Assembly (NCBI GenBank): GCA_016191235.1
Contig: JACPOZ010000017.1
Coordinates: forward strand, 1 to 64,000
Reading direction: 5' to 3'
DNA: 64,000 nucleotides
Origin: Gammaproteobacteria bacterium
Lineage (GTDB): Bacteria; Pseudomonadota; Gammaproteobacteria; Ga0077554; Ga007554
This document shows, piece after piece, positions 53,621 through 63,575 of this stretch. The notes under the pieces are model-generated. The model saw only the letters and a program-made list of their open reading frames with translations. It was not told the origin of the DNA and made no database searches. The position numbers and the translations under genes are program-made. Each line of letters starts with the position of its first letter. Position 1 is the stretch's first letter.

Positions 53621-54634
53621 TCAAAGACGATGATCCCCAAGCAACGCCGTGCCCGGAACCTGTAGCAACTCAAGCGCCGTTTCCGTCATGCGCCTGGCAC
53701 GGCTTTCTTCTCTGGGGGTATTGCGAAAAACCGTGCTTGCCAGGATCTCGGAGAGATTGAGGGAGACACCATAGTATATGATGCGACTGCCAATGTACTC
53801 GGTCTCATAGCCTACCGTGCCATACCCCACCGCCAGCTCAAGATACCTCAACCAGGGAGAGCCGCGCAGGGCCGGAACACCACTCGCCTTGGCGGCAAGC
53901 AGGTAGGTGTGGCCGTCGTAGTCCCCTTTGCCCTTCACTTCGCCCGCTCGGCGCCGCGCATCGGCAGGCCAGTATTGCAGGCGGAAGTCCAGCAGGTCGT
54001 CCCAGCGGCGGTTTTTCTCCAGCCACACGGCCAAGCCTACACCGGCCACGTTCATGACCGCATCTTCGTAGCTGAACTTGTTGTCGCGATCCAGGCCGTC
54101 CATGATCTCCACGCCGGTCATGATGCCCAGCGCCGTGATGGTTCCCAGGCGCAACGCCCGACCGGCGTCATTGCCCGCCCACTCCAGCCCCCGCGCAAAC
54201 AGCCGCGTCGCAACATATCCCGCATAGCCATGCGCCAGCTTGTCCGCGCCCCCGGCATAGGTATCCTGGCCGAACCACTCTTCATTAGTAAACCCAAAGT
54301 CACGCGTTAGACCGCCACTCCACCACGCTTGTGTACCATAGATCGCCACACCCAGCGTACCCGCGGCAATCACGGCCCGCGTGCGGAACTGGACGCGCGC
54401 CGCATCGACTCCATGGACACTTTGCTCGATGAGAGACGCCTGTTGCGATGCTGCATCACCCTCGCCTATTGCAGCAGAAAGAGGCAACTCACTGCTTCGC
54501 CAGAACGGGATGTTTCCGGCCTGATCCGCCAACGCTAGTGGGGCAAGAGAAACAAGAGAGACAAGGGTGATACCGGCATAGCATGCTGCTGAAACCCTGA
54601 TGAAGCGCAGCCACACTGGATCACCCCCAGACAA
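53621..54634 (-). CDS. DUF2279 (YfiM-like) lipoprotein/outer membrane-type protein
   Basis: EEWFGQDTYAGGADKLAHGYAGYVATRLFARGLEWAGNDAGRALRLGTITALGIMTGVEIMDG. Confidence 0.8.
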   Translation of the reverse strand: MSGGDPVWLRFIRVSAACYAGITLVSLVSLAPLALADQAGNIPFWRSSELPLSAAIGEGDAASQQASLIEQSVHGVDAARVQFRTRAVIAAGTLGVAIYGTQAWWSGGLTRDFGFTNEEWFGQDTYAGGADKLAHGYAGYVATRLFARGLEWAGNDAGRALRLGTITALGIMTGVEIMDGLDRDNKFSYEDAVMNVAGVGLAVWLEKNRRWDDLLDFRLQYWPADARRRAGEVKGKGDYDGHTYLLAAKASGVPALRGSPWLRYLELAVGYGTVGYETEYIGSRIIYYGVSLNLSEILASTVFRNTPREESRARRMTETALELLQVPGTALLGDHRL

Positions 54635-54808
54635 AGGAAGGTTTGAACCTATAAAAAACAGTTAGCCACAGACGACTGCATGGACGCAGGCCGCTCCCGC
54701 ACATCCTGCGCCTGCGGCACTCGCAGAACCCTTCGCTGTCGCTCTTCCCTGTGCATCGGAGGTAGGGCCAACGCATGAAGCGGTTGCCGAGAACACAGGT
54801 AGAATCAG

Positions 54809-55090
54809 CTACGCCTGGACTGTCGAGGCGATCAGTTTACCGCCCTTGCTCTCGAACTTCACAATCACTTTTTGCGCTTTCTGGATGCTCTTCAGTAACG
54901 CATCCGTGGCGGCAAAGGTAATGGCCTGACGGGTCTCGGCATCCTGGATGGTAAAGGTCTTCGCGGCTGGGTCCATCGCCGTTACGATGCCGATATGGGT
55001 ATTGGGGCCGGCCATGCTGCACGACCATACTGCGCTCGACCCCAATACCATACAGGCAGACAGGGCTACGACCATCATCAATTTCGTCAT
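54809..55090 (-). CDS. Small secreted hypothetical protein (beta-rich, possibly OB-fold)
   Basis: MTKLMMVVALSACMVLGSSAVWSCSMAGPNTHIGIVTAMDPAAKTFTIQDAETRQAITFAATDALLKSIQKAQKVIVKFESKGGKLIASTVQA; signal-peptide-like N-terminus. Confidence 0.65.
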   Translation of the reverse strand: MTKLMMVVALSACMVLGSSAVWSCSMAGPNTHIGIVTAMDPAAKTFTIQDAETRQAITFAATDALLKSIQKAQKVIVKFESKGGKLIASTVQA

Positions 55091-55296
55091 CATTGCGATC
55101 CTCTTGGGTAATTGCCAAGATTCAAGCATACACCTTTTGCCAAGCTCATCAACCATACGAATTGTATAAGATTTTTCATATTGCCCGCAGCTGGCTTGCG
55201 CAAGATGGATTGCGGCCGTTTAGCCATTACTCTAATCAAGAGGCGGCCTATCAAAAGACGCTCTCCGCGAACATTTAGTAACCCACATTTACTTTT

Positions 55297-55797
55297 ATGG
55301 TAAAGAAGGTTTACAATTACAATCAAGACAAAAAAACATCCTATTTTCGGCCAATGAAAAACGACCCAGACAAACAACCCATCGCCAGATTGATGATCCT
55401 CGCATTCAGAGGATTTGAGCAAAACTTGCTGTCCCAACTGGAAGAACAGGGGGTTTCCGATGTGACCTTGTCCGACTTCAACGTGCTGCGTCACCTCGAC
55501 AGAGAGGGTCTGCAACTTACAACACTGGCCCGGCACGCCGGACTCTCCAAGCAGGCTGCCGGCAAGATTGCCAAGGAACTCGAAAGAAAAGGATATTTGA
55601 GGATTGAAATGGACAAAGAAGATGGCCGGGCGAAATCGGTCACCTATACAAAAAAGGGACAAAAACTGATTGAAAAGTGCATCTTCATAGTGCGCGCCAT
55701 AGAACAGCACTATGAAACACTCTTAGGAAAAGACAAGTATCAAGATTTAAGGGCATCTTTGACGACACTTTTGAATATGCGCCCAGAGAAACCATAA
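55297..55797 (+). CDS. MarR-family transcriptional regulator
   Basis: SDFNVLRHLDREGLQLTTLARHAGLSKQAAGKIAKELERKGYLRIEMDKEDGRAKSVTYTKKG. Confidence 0.92.
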   Translation: MVKKVYNYNQDKKTSYFRPMKNDPDKQPIARLMILAFRGFEQNLLSQLEEQGVSDVTLSDFNVLRHLDREGLQLTTLARHAGLSKQAAGKIAKELERKGYLRIEMDKEDGRAKSVTYTKKGQKLIEKCIFIVRAIEQHYETLLGKDKYQDLRASLTTLLNMRPEKP

Positions 55798-55833
55798 CCT
55801 GGAATACCTGCCAGATATAAAGACTACAAGGGC

Positions 55834-56541
55834 GTGGAGATAATCATGAAGAAAATCGCCGATAATATGTGGACCGTAGACAGGCCCTTCCGCTTCTTCA
55901 TTGCCAACCTGGGCGTTCGCATGACCATCATCAAGCTGAACTCCGGCGGACTCATGCTGCACTCCCCGGTTTCATATGAAGACGACATCAGAAAACAGCT
56001 TGATTCAATGGGTGATGTATGTGCAATTGTGGCGCCAAATTGGATGCATAACCTGTTTTTGTGCGATTGGATTAACGCCTATCCAAACGCGACATATTAC
56101 AAACCACCGGGGATGCCGAAAATAAAAATATCGCCCATAAAGGAAAAAAATCTTGGGGATGAAGCACCTTCGGCATGGCAAAGCGAATTTGAACAGCATA
56201 TGGTCAAGGGAATGCCGCACTATAACGAGGTTGTCTTCTGCCATAAGGCAAGCCGCACTTTAATTTTGACCGACCTGGTATTCAATATTCACGGCGCCAA
56301 CTCAGCCTCAGAAAAATTATTTCTACGGCTGAATGGAGCCTATCGACGCTTCGGACCCACGCGGATATTCAAGACCTTCATAAAAGACAGGAATGCGTTC
56401 AAGGCATCCATTGATCATATACTCCAGTGGGATTTTGATAGCATCATCTTATCTCATGGCGAGATCGTATGCCGAGGAGGTAAAGATCAATTCCGGGGGG
56501 CTTTTGAATGGCTTTATAGCGCGGCTAAAAATGATCTGTAA
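55834..56541 (+). CDS. DUF4336 (metallo-beta-lactamase-like) protein
   Basis: MWTVDRPFRFFIANLGVRMTIIKLNSGGLMLHSPVSYEDDIRKQLDSMGDVCAIVAPNWMHNLFL. Confidence 0.85.
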   Translation: MEIIMKKIADNMWTVDRPFRFFIANLGVRMTIIKLNSGGLMLHSPVSYEDDIRKQLDSMGDVCAIVAPNWMHNLFLCDWINAYPNATYYKPPGMPKIKISPIKEKNLGDEAPSAWQSEFEQHMVKGMPHYNEVVFCHKASRTLILTDLVFNIHGANSASEKLFLRLNGAYRRFGPTRIFKTFIKDRNAFKASIDHILQWDFDSIILSHGEIVCRGGKDQFRGAFEWLYSAAKNDL

Positions 56542-57127
56542 AGAAAACCTCATCCAGATCCAGCTGCCCGCCACGCGGACGCGGCTCCTGCATCTTCTTG
56601 CCGATAGCGATCATCATGCAGATGGCGTGATCTTGCGGTAATCGAATAAGGCGAGCCACAACGTCGAAGTCGAAGCCGTCCATCGGACAGGAGTCATAAC
56701 CCATCTCCCTGGCGAGCAACATGATGCTCATGGCAGCCAGCGAGGCAGAGCGCATACCTTCATCACGCTGCGCCTGTTCATTGTTTGTGTAGTATTGGCG
56801 GATGCCTGTGACCATGTGATCCTGTATATGGGGCGGGGCATTGCGCGAGTAGCGTTGCGGATTTTTGTCCCAGGCTTTGAGATCCATACATACCACCAGC
56901 AACAACGAGGCGTCGGTGACCTGGGGCTGGCCCCACGATGCGTTGCGGATTTCAGCGCGCAGTGCGGGGTCGCGCACATGCACAAAGCGCCAGTGCTGGA
57001 TATTAAACGCGGTGGGGGACAGGATGGCGTGCTCCATGAGCATGCGTATCTCATCCTCACTCATACGGTACTCGGGATCGTACACCTTCACGGAACGGCG
57101 CGTTTGTATGGCTTGTTTTACATCCAC
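56525..57127 (-). CDS. Nitroreductase family protein
   Basis: VKQAIQTRRSVKVYDPEYRMSEDEIRMLMEHAILSPTAFNIQHWRFV. Confidence 0.93.
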   Translation of the reverse strand: MDVKQAIQTRRSVKVYDPEYRMSEDEIRMLMEHAILSPTAFNIQHWRFVHVRDPALRAEIRNASWGQPQVTDASLLLVVCMDLKAWDKNPQRYSRNAPPHIQDHMVTGIRQYYTNNEQAQRDEGMRSASLAAMSIMLLAREMGYDSCPMDGFDFDVVARLIRLPQDHAICMMIAIGKKMQEPRPRGGQLDLDEVFFTDHF

Positions 57128-57141
57128 TTTTTTACCTCTTC

Positions 57142-57253
57142 AGGGTGGGTTCGCGCGGTTGGTACCGTAACCCATCTGATACGTTCATTAACAAATGCTT
57201 TGTGTCGCTACGCGACGCTTGGTGGGTTACGCAAAAAACGCTAACCCACCCTA
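57142..57253. repeat. Intergenic repeat bounded by AGGGTGGGTT / AACCCACCCT
   Basis: AGGGTGGGTT...GTGGGTTACGCAAAAAACGCTAACCCACCCT. Confidence 0.7.
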
Positions 57254-57257
57254 CATT

Positions 57258-57863
57258 TCACTTCACGGCTGCCTGCAGGGCGCGCCGTATGATTTCTTCG
57301 CTGGTGAGTCCGGCAGCATCTATCGCCAGCGCCATGCGGCTCGCCTCCGGGGGTTTGTAACCTAGTGCGATCAAGGCACTGATGGCGTCGTTGCGCGGGT
57401 TGTTTTCCGTCGCAGTGATTACGCCGCCACCCAGGCCCAGTGTTTCTGCCACGCCGACCTTGATGGCAAGACGGTCGCGCATTTCAATAATCAAACGTTC
57501 AGCGGTCTTTTTGCCTACGCCTGGCAGACGGATCAGCGTGGCAATGTCGTTATCATGCACACAGCGGGCGAATGCGTCGGCGGAGATGCCTGACAATATG
57601 GCCAGCGCCATCTTGGCGCCGATGCCGCTGACCTTGATCAACTGGCGGAACAGTGTGCGCTCGGCCTCGCTGGCAAAACCAAACAGAAGATGGGCATCTT
57701 CGCGCACCACCAGATGAGTGAGCAGAGTAATTTCGCTGCCTGCGGCGGGCAGCTCATAAAAGGTAGTCATCGGCGCTTCGACTTCATAGCCGACACCCTG
57801 TACATCCAGCAGCAAATGCGGCGCCTGCTTCCACAACAATTTGCCGTGCAAACGCCCGATCAT
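57258..57863 (-). CDS. ruvA: Holliday junction branch migration protein RuvA
   Basis: MIGRLHGKLLWKQAPHLLLDVQGVGYEVEAPMTTFYELPAAGSEITLLTHLVVREDAHLLFGFAS. Confidence 0.97.
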   Translation of the reverse strand: MIGRLHGKLLWKQAPHLLLDVQGVGYEVEAPMTTFYELPAAGSEITLLTHLVVREDAHLLFGFASEAERTLFRQLIKVSGIGAKMALAILSGISADAFARCVHDNDIATLIRLPGVGKKTAERLIIEMRDRLAIKVGVAETLGLGGGVITATENNPRNDAISALIALGYKPPEASRMALAIDAAGLTSEEIIRRALQAAVK

Positions 57864-58393
57864 CGCAGCCGCCCGGCGCGCATGCCACGCACCGCCTGCC
57901 CCTTCGACGCATTCAGGATTTGCAGCGTCTGGTGAACATGGCTGTGACACAGCGCGCAGGCTAGCGCGTCGGCTGCGTCGGCCTGGGGCGAGCCGGGCAG
58001 CTTGAGCAACGCCTTGACCATATGCTGCACCTGCGCCTTGGCGGCATTGCCCTTGCCGGCGATGGCCTGTTTGATCTGCGCCGGAGTGTATTCATACACC
58101 AGAAGTGATTGCACAACCCCTGCGCAAATAGCCGCTCCGCGCGCCTGCCCAAGTTTGAGCGCCGAATCGACGTTGTGCCTCATGAACACTTGTTCAATAG
58201 CCATGACGTGAGGATGATATGTTGCAACAATTTCGCTGATCCCTTCAAAGATGGTTTTGAGACGCGCAGGAAGCGATACATCAGTCATCCGCACGCATCC
58301 GCTGGTGACATAACTCACCCGACCGCCTTCCACGTCGATGACGCCAAAGCCTGTGATGCGTGAACCGGGGTCGATACCGATGATGCGGGTCAT
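57860..58393 (-). CDS. ruvC: Crossover junction endodeoxyribonuclease RuvC
   Basis: RIIGIDPGSRITGFGVIDVEGGRVSYVTSGCVRM...AIEQVFMRHNVDSALKLGQARGAA. Confidence 0.97.
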   Translation of the reverse strand: MTRIIGIDPGSRITGFGVIDVEGGRVSYVTSGCVRMTDVSLPARLKTIFEGISEIVATYHPHVMAIEQVFMRHNVDSALKLGQARGAAICAGVVQSLLVYEYTPAQIKQAIAGKGNAAKAQVQHMVKALLKLPGSPQADAADALACALCHSHVHQTLQILNASKGQAVRGMRAGRLR

Positions 58394-58419
58394 AGGGGTG
58401 GTTTACTCACGGACGCGTC

Positions 58420-59160
58420 CTAAAGCTGGGCCATGATTTCTGCGGATATATCCGCGTTGGAATAGACGTTCTGTACGTCGTCCAGGTCTTCCAGCATATC
58501 CAGCAATTTGAGCATTTTTTCGGCGTCTTCGTGGCCAAGAACAGCGCTGGTGGAAGCCTGCATAGTGATCTCCGCCTGCGCCGGGGCAAGGCCCGCCGCG
58601 CTCATCGCCTCTTTCACCATTGCGAACGCCTCGGGTGCGGTGAGCACGTCGATGGAGCCGTCGTCATGAACTGCCACATCATCGGCGCCCGCCTCCAATG
58701 CGGCTTCAATGACCTTGTCTTCGTTGCTGCCAGGCGGATAGGTGAGAATACCGGTTTTCTTGAACAGGTAGGCGACCGAGCCTTCGGTGCCGAGATTGCC
58801 GCCATGCTTGGTGAAGGCATGGCGTACATCAGCCACGGTGCGCGTGCGCTTGTCGGTCATGCAGTCCACGATCACTGCGACACCGCCGGGGCCATAGCCC
58901 TCGTAGCGAACCTCTTCGAAATTATCACCTTCCTGTGCGCCCGCGCCACGCTTTACCGCGCGCTCGATGGTATCCCGCGTCATATTGTTGACCAGGGCTT
59001 TGTCGATGGCCGTGCGCAAGCGGGGGTTGGACGCCGCGTCAGGGCCGCCAGCGCGGGCGGAGACGGTGATTTCCCTGATTAATTTGGTAAACAGCTTGCC
59101 GCGCCTGGCGTCCTGGGAATTCTTGCGATGCTGGATATTCGCCCATTTACTATGTCCTGC
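58420..59160 (-). CDS. yebC: YebC/PmpR family transcriptional/translation regulator
   Basis: [37 protein letters not shown]. Confidence 0.97.
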   Translation of the reverse strand, partial: AGHSKWANIQHRKNSQDARRGKLFTKLIREITVSARAGGPDAASNPRLRTAIDKALVNNMTRDTIERAVKRGAGAQEGDNFEEVRYEGYGPGGVAVIVDCMTDKRTRTVADVRHAFTKHGGNLGTEGSVAYLFKKTGILTYPPGSNEDKVIEAALEAGADDVAVHDDGSIDVLTAPEAFAMVKEAMSAAGLAPAQAEITMQASTSAVLGHEDAEKMLKLLDMLEDLDDVQNVYSNADISAEIMAQL

Positions 59161-59224
59161 CATGGATTTTATTTTAACCTCACTTGGTGTCATTCCACTT
59201 CCAATTCAACGGTATATTTTTACC

Positions 59225-59264
59225 CCCTCTCCCTAAACCCTCTCCCCGCAAGCGGGGCGAGGGG
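59225..59264. repeat. CCCTCTCCC...CTCTCCCCGCAAGCGGGGCGAGGGGA intergenic repeat
   Basis: Palindromic repeat read directly; second version at 62339-62396. Confidence 0.65.
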
Positions 59265-59338
59265 ATATATTATATTCCCTGATTGAAATGGAATCAGGCA
59301 GCCGCTGACACGGCAACCTGACCTACGTTTCTAAACTT

Positions 59339-60436
59339 TTACAAAACCTCAAACATCCGCTCCAGCGCCAGCCGCGCCTCGCGCGCCTCGTGCTCCGGCA
59401 CACGGATGCGATTGACCACATTGCCCTGCACCAGATTTTCCAGCGTCCATAACAAATGCTGTGGGTCCACGCGGAACATGGTGGAGCACATGCATACGGT
59501 AGGCGACATAAAGTGTACGGACTTGCCTTGGTGCTGATGCCGCTCATGGAGACGCTGCACCAGATTCAGCTCCGTGCCCACCAGCCAACGCGTGCCGGAC
59601 GCGGATTCAGTGACCGTGTTAATGATGTATTCGGTGGAGCCGACATAATCGGATTTCTCGCACACCTCGAAGGAACACTCGGGATGCGATATCACCTTGG
59701 CATCAGGAAAACGCGCGAGGAATTGGTCGATGTGCTGCGGCTTGAACATCTGATGCACCGAGCAAAAACCCTTCCACAAAATCATTTTGGCAGTGCGGAT
59801 CTGCTCGACCGTCAAGCCACCCAGCGGCTGGTTGAAATCCCACACCACCATCTGATCAAGCGGGATGCCCATACGGTAGCCGGTGTTGCGCCCCAGGTGC
59901 TGATCGGGGAAGAACAACACCTTGCCGCGCCGTGCAAAGGACCATTCCAATACATGGCGTGCGTTGGTGGAGGTGCACACGATACCACCGTGCCGACCGC
60001 AAAATGCCTTCAGGTCGGCGGCGGAATTAATATAGGTGACGGGCGTCACCTGTTCATCGGGATCCAGCACCTCGCTCAACTCACGCCAGGCGCGCTCCAC
60101 TTTGGCGAGGTTCGCCATATCGGCCATCGAACAGCCTGCGGCGAGATCCGGCAATATGGAGACCTGCTCGGGACGCGACAGGATATCCGCCACTTCCGCC
60201 ATGAAATGCACGCCGCAAAATACAATAAATTCCGCGTTGGAACTGGCGGCCATGCGCGACAGTTTGAGCGAATCGCCGGTGTAATCGGCATGGCGGTACA
60301 CTTCTTCGCGCTGATAGTGATGGCCAAGAATAACCAGCCGCTCACCCAGCGCGGCCTTCGCAGCGCGGATGCGCGCGTCGCATTCCTCCTCGGAAAGTTC
60401 GGTGAACTGCTGAATTGCCCGTGCGGTTGCCGCCAT
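59339..60436 (-). CDS. nadA: Quinolinate synthase
   Basis: AALGERLVILGHHYQREEVYRHADYTGDSLKLSRMAASSNAEFIVFCGVHFMAEVADILS. Confidence 0.97.
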   Translation of the reverse strand: MAATARAIQQFTELSEEECDARIRAAKAALGERLVILGHHYQREEVYRHADYTGDSLKLSRMAASSNAEFIVFCGVHFMAEVADILSRPEQVSILPDLAAGCSMADMANLAKVERAWRELSEVLDPDEQVTPVTYINSAADLKAFCGRHGGIVCTSTNARHVLEWSFARRGKVLFFPDQHLGRNTGYRMGIPLDQMVVWDFNQPLGGLTVEQIRTAKMILWKGFCSVHQMFKPQHIDQFLARFPDAKVISHPECSFEVCEKSDYVGSTEYIINTVTESASGTRWLVGTELNLVQRLHERHQHQGKSVHFMSPTVCMCSTMFRVDPQHLLWTLENLVQGNVVNRIRVPEHEAREARLALERMFEVL

Positions 60437-60507
60437 TTATTTACACCTCAAGGGTACGTCCCACGCACCATAATCCTAAAACGGTGCGCATGGCGCACCC
60501 TACATTT

Positions 60508-62301
60508 CTAAGTCGCCGTCGTGGTGGCACGAAGCCTGATCCCCAACTCCCGCAAATGCGTATCACCCACCGGCGAAGGCGCGGAGGTAAGCGGGCATGC
60601 GGCAGTCTGGGTCTTGGGGAAGGCCATCACGTCGCGAATCGATTGCGCGCCACTCATCAGCATCACCAGCCGGTCCAGACCAAAAGCAATGCCGCCGTGC
60701 GGCGGGCAACCGTAGGTGAGCGCATCGAGAAGGAAGCCAAATTTATCACGCGCCTCTTCATCGCCGATGCCCAGAATACGGAACACTGCCGCCTGCATTT
60801 CAGGCCGGTGGATACGGATCGAACCACCGCCCGCCTCGGTGCCGTTGAGAACCATGTCGTAAGCACGCGACAGGGCTGCGCCGGGATTGGCTTCGAGCTG
60901 TTCAATATCGTTTACTGTAGGGGCTGTGAACGGGTGATGCAAGGCTGACCAGCGATTGCCTTTTTCATCCCACTCGAACATCGGAAAATCAACCACCCAC
61001 AGCGGCCGCCACTCACGTTCCACCAAGCCACGGTCATGACCCAGCTTGATACGCAACGCACCCAGTGATTCATTGACCACTGTTGCCTTGTCGGCACCAA
61101 AGAAGATCAGATCATTATTTTCCGCACCGGTACGCGCCAGGATCGCCTCAACCACATCGTCAGGAATAAATTTGAGAATCGGCGACTGCAAGCCTTCGCG
61201 GCCCGCAGCGCGGTCGTTAACCTTGATATAGGCCAACCCCTTGGCGCCATAGATCGCCACAAACTGTGTGTAGTCGTCGATTTCCTTGCGGCTCAATGAA
61301 CTGCCACCGGGCAAACGCAACGCTGCCACGCGTCCCTTGGGGTCATTGGCGGCACCGGAGAACACCTTGAAGTCAACGTTCTTCATCAGGTCGCCAATAT
61401 CCACCAGCTCCAGCGGGATACGCAGATCAGGCTTGTCCACACCGAAACGCATCATCGCCTCGGCATAGGTCATGCGCGGAAATGGCTTGGGCAGAGCAAC
61501 TTCCAGCACCTCAGAGAATAGCTCGCGCAGCATGTCTTCCTTGAGGCTCATGATCTGATCTTCATCCATGAACGAGGTCTCGATGTCGATCTGGGTGAAT
61601 TCCGGCTGACGGTCGGCGCGCAGGTCTTCGTCGCGGAAGCAGCGCACAATCTGGTAGTAACGGTCCAGCCCGCCCATCATCAGCAACTGCTTGAAAAGCT
61701 GCGGTGACTGCGGCAGCGCGAAGAATTCACCGGGATGGGTACGGCTCGGCACCAGGTAATCACGCGCACCTTCCGGTGTGGATTTGGTCAGGATCGGGGT
61801 TTCGACATCAAGAAAACCCTGCGCATCGAGAAACCCCCGCAGCGTACGCGTCACGTGCGCGCGCATACGCAGGCGCTGCAACATCTGCGGTCGGCGCAGG
61901 TCGATATAACGGTAGCGCAGACGGGTTTCTTCGTTGACGTCGCTTTCATCGGATATGGCATCAACCACTGAAAACGGTGGCGGCTCGGCGCGGTTAAGAA
62001 TCTCCAGCGCTTGACATGCGATCTCAACCTGGCCGGTTGCCATATTGGGATTTTCCGTACCTGCGGGGCGATGACGCACCGTGCCCTTGATGCGTAGCAC
62101 GTATTCGCTGCGTACGCGCTCGGCAGTCATGAATGTCTCGGGATTTTCGGGATCGAACACCACTTGAACCAGTCCTTCGCGGTCGCGCAGGTCAACAAAG
62201 ATCACCCCGCCATGATCACGGCGGCGGTGTACCCAGCCACATAATTCGACATCCTGGCCCAGCAAAGATTCGTTCAAATGCCCACAGTAATGACTGCGCA
62301 T
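60508..62301 (-). CDS. aspS: Aspartyl-tRNA synthetase
   Basis: [51 protein letters not shown]. Confidence 0.98.
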   Translation of the reverse strand: MRSHYCGHLNESLLGQDVELCGWVHRRRDHGGVIFVDLRDREGLVQVVFDPENPETFMTAERVRSEYVLRIKGTVRHRPAGTENPNMATGQVEIACQALEILNRAEPPPFSVVDAISDESDVNEETRLRYRYIDLRRPQMLQRLRMRAHVTRTLRGFLDAQGFLDVETPILTKSTPEGARDYLVPSRTHPGEFFALPQSPQLFKQLLMMGGLDRYYQIVRCFRDEDLRADRQPEFTQIDIETSFMDEDQIMSLKEDMLRELFSEVLEVALPKPFPRMTYAEAMMRFGVDKPDLRIPLELVDIGDLMKNVDFKVFSGAANDPKGRVAALRLPGGSSLSRKEIDDYTQFVAIYGAKGLAYIKVNDRAAGREGLQSPILKFIPDDVVEAILARTGAENNDLIFFGADKATVVNESLGALRIKLGHDRGLVEREWRPLWVVDFPMFEWDEKGNRWSALHHPFTAPTVNDIEQLEANPGAALSRAYDMVLNGTEAGGGSIRIHRPEMQAAVFRILGIGDEEARDKFGFLLDALTYGCPPHGGIAFGLDRLVMLMSGAQSIRDVMAFPKTQTAACPLTSAPSPVGDTHLRELGIRLRATTTAT

Positions 62302-62338
62302 GATGCTTTTCCTAATGTTTTTGGAGTTATACATTCAC

Positions 62339-62396
62339 CCTCTCCCCAGCGGCTTCGCCCCCCTCGCTGCGCTCTCCCCGCAAGCGGGAGAGGGGA
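62339..62396. repeat. CCCTCTCCCC...CTCTCCCCGCAAGCGGGAGAGGGGA intergenic repeat
   Basis: Related to 59225-59264. Confidence 0.65.
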
Positions 62397-62467
62397 AGTG
62401 GTAACGCCAGTTAATAAAACGCTACTTTGGGAGAAGGGGTTTTTCAAAGCGCCACCGATGGCAAATA

Positions 62468-63124
62468 CTACGTTTCGCCGCCCTGCGGGGCAACGTCGGC
62501 ACGCACTTCAGTCACACCCTTGCCATTCCACTTCGGCACAACTGCGCCCATGGAGATGATCATTTTGAGTCCGTCGTCCACGCTCATCTCCAGCTCCACC
62601 ACGTCCTTGCGCGGGACCATGAGAAAAAAGCCGGACGTCGGATTGGGGGTGGTGGGAACATAGACATTGACCACCTCATCGGCGGTCTTGGCCTGGGCCT
62701 CGCCGATGGCGGTGCCGGTCTGGAATGCCAGCGTCCACAGACCACGGCGCGGGTATTCAATGAGAAGCACCTTGCGGAACGACTGTCCTCCGGATGTGAA
62801 CACTGTTTCGGTGAGCTGCTTGACCGCCGAATAGATGGGGCGCACCAGCGGGATGCGCGATAAAAATTTCTCCCACACCGCCACCATCTGCCGCCCAAAG
62901 AAATTGGCCACCACAATGCCCGTGGCCAGCACCACCGCAACAGACAGCAGCACCCCCAAGCCGGGGATATGGAACCCAAACAACTTGTCGGGGTGATAGG
63001 CGGCAGGCAGCACCAGCAAGGTCTGGTCCATGAAGTCGACCAGCAGCTTGATCACCAGCACGGTAACGCCCAGCGGCAGCCAGACCAACAGGCCGGCGAT
63101 CAGATAACGGCGCAGACGCGGCAT
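62468..63124 (-). CDS. DUF502 family membrane protein
   Basis: LRRYLIAGLLVWLPLGVTVLVIKLLVDFMDQTLLVLP...VYVPTTPNPTSGFFLMVPRKDVVELEMSVDDGLKMIISMG. Confidence 0.93.
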   Translation of the reverse strand: MPRLRRYLIAGLLVWLPLGVTVLVIKLLVDFMDQTLLVLPAAYHPDKLFGFHIPGLGVLLSVAVVLATGIVVANFFGRQMVAVWEKFLSRIPLVRPIYSAVKQLTETVFTSGGQSFRKVLLIEYPRRGLWTLAFQTGTAIGEAQAKTADEVVNVYVPTTPNPTSGFFLMVPRKDVVELEMSVDDGLKMIISMGAVVPKWNGKGVTEVRADVAPQGGET

Positions 63125-63141
63125 TAGTTAGTCACCCTAAG

Positions 63142-63408
63142 TCAGGACTTAACGGTAGAGGGTGGGGAGGCGCTCGTGCCACTCTGCGCATCGGAGGTAG
63201 AGGATGCCGCCTCTTTCTTCTTTGAGCCACCCTTGAAGTCGGTCTCATACCAGCCGCTTCCCTTCAAGCGGAATCCGGCGGCGGAGATCAGCTTCTGCAA
63301 TTGCGGTTGGCCGCACGCCGGACATTCAACCAGCGGGGAATCGCTCATTTTCTGCATGGCATCCAGAGAGTGGCCACAAGCAGCGCATTGGTATTCGTAA
63401 ATGGGCAT
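63142..63408 (-). CDS. FmdB-family zinc ribbon protein
   Basis: MPIYEYQCAACGHSLDAMQKMSDSPLVECPACGQPQLQKLISAAGFRLKGSGWYETDF. Confidence 0.94.
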   Translation of the reverse strand: MPIYEYQCAACGHSLDAMQKMSDSPLVECPACGQPQLQKLISAAGFRLKGSGWYETDFKGGSKKKEAASSTSDAQSGTSASPPSTVKS

Positions 63409-63575
63409 AACGCTAAAATCCTCTCAACGAACCAAACAAAACGATGGGAATGCAATCAAATGGGCATGATTATACACTTTTCAAGACGTCTAATGGCATA
63501 ACCATGCCGGGGCGATAACAAGATAAATCCTGTAAACTCTATCCTTAACAAGAGCTTTTCTGAGCGCCCCACTCC

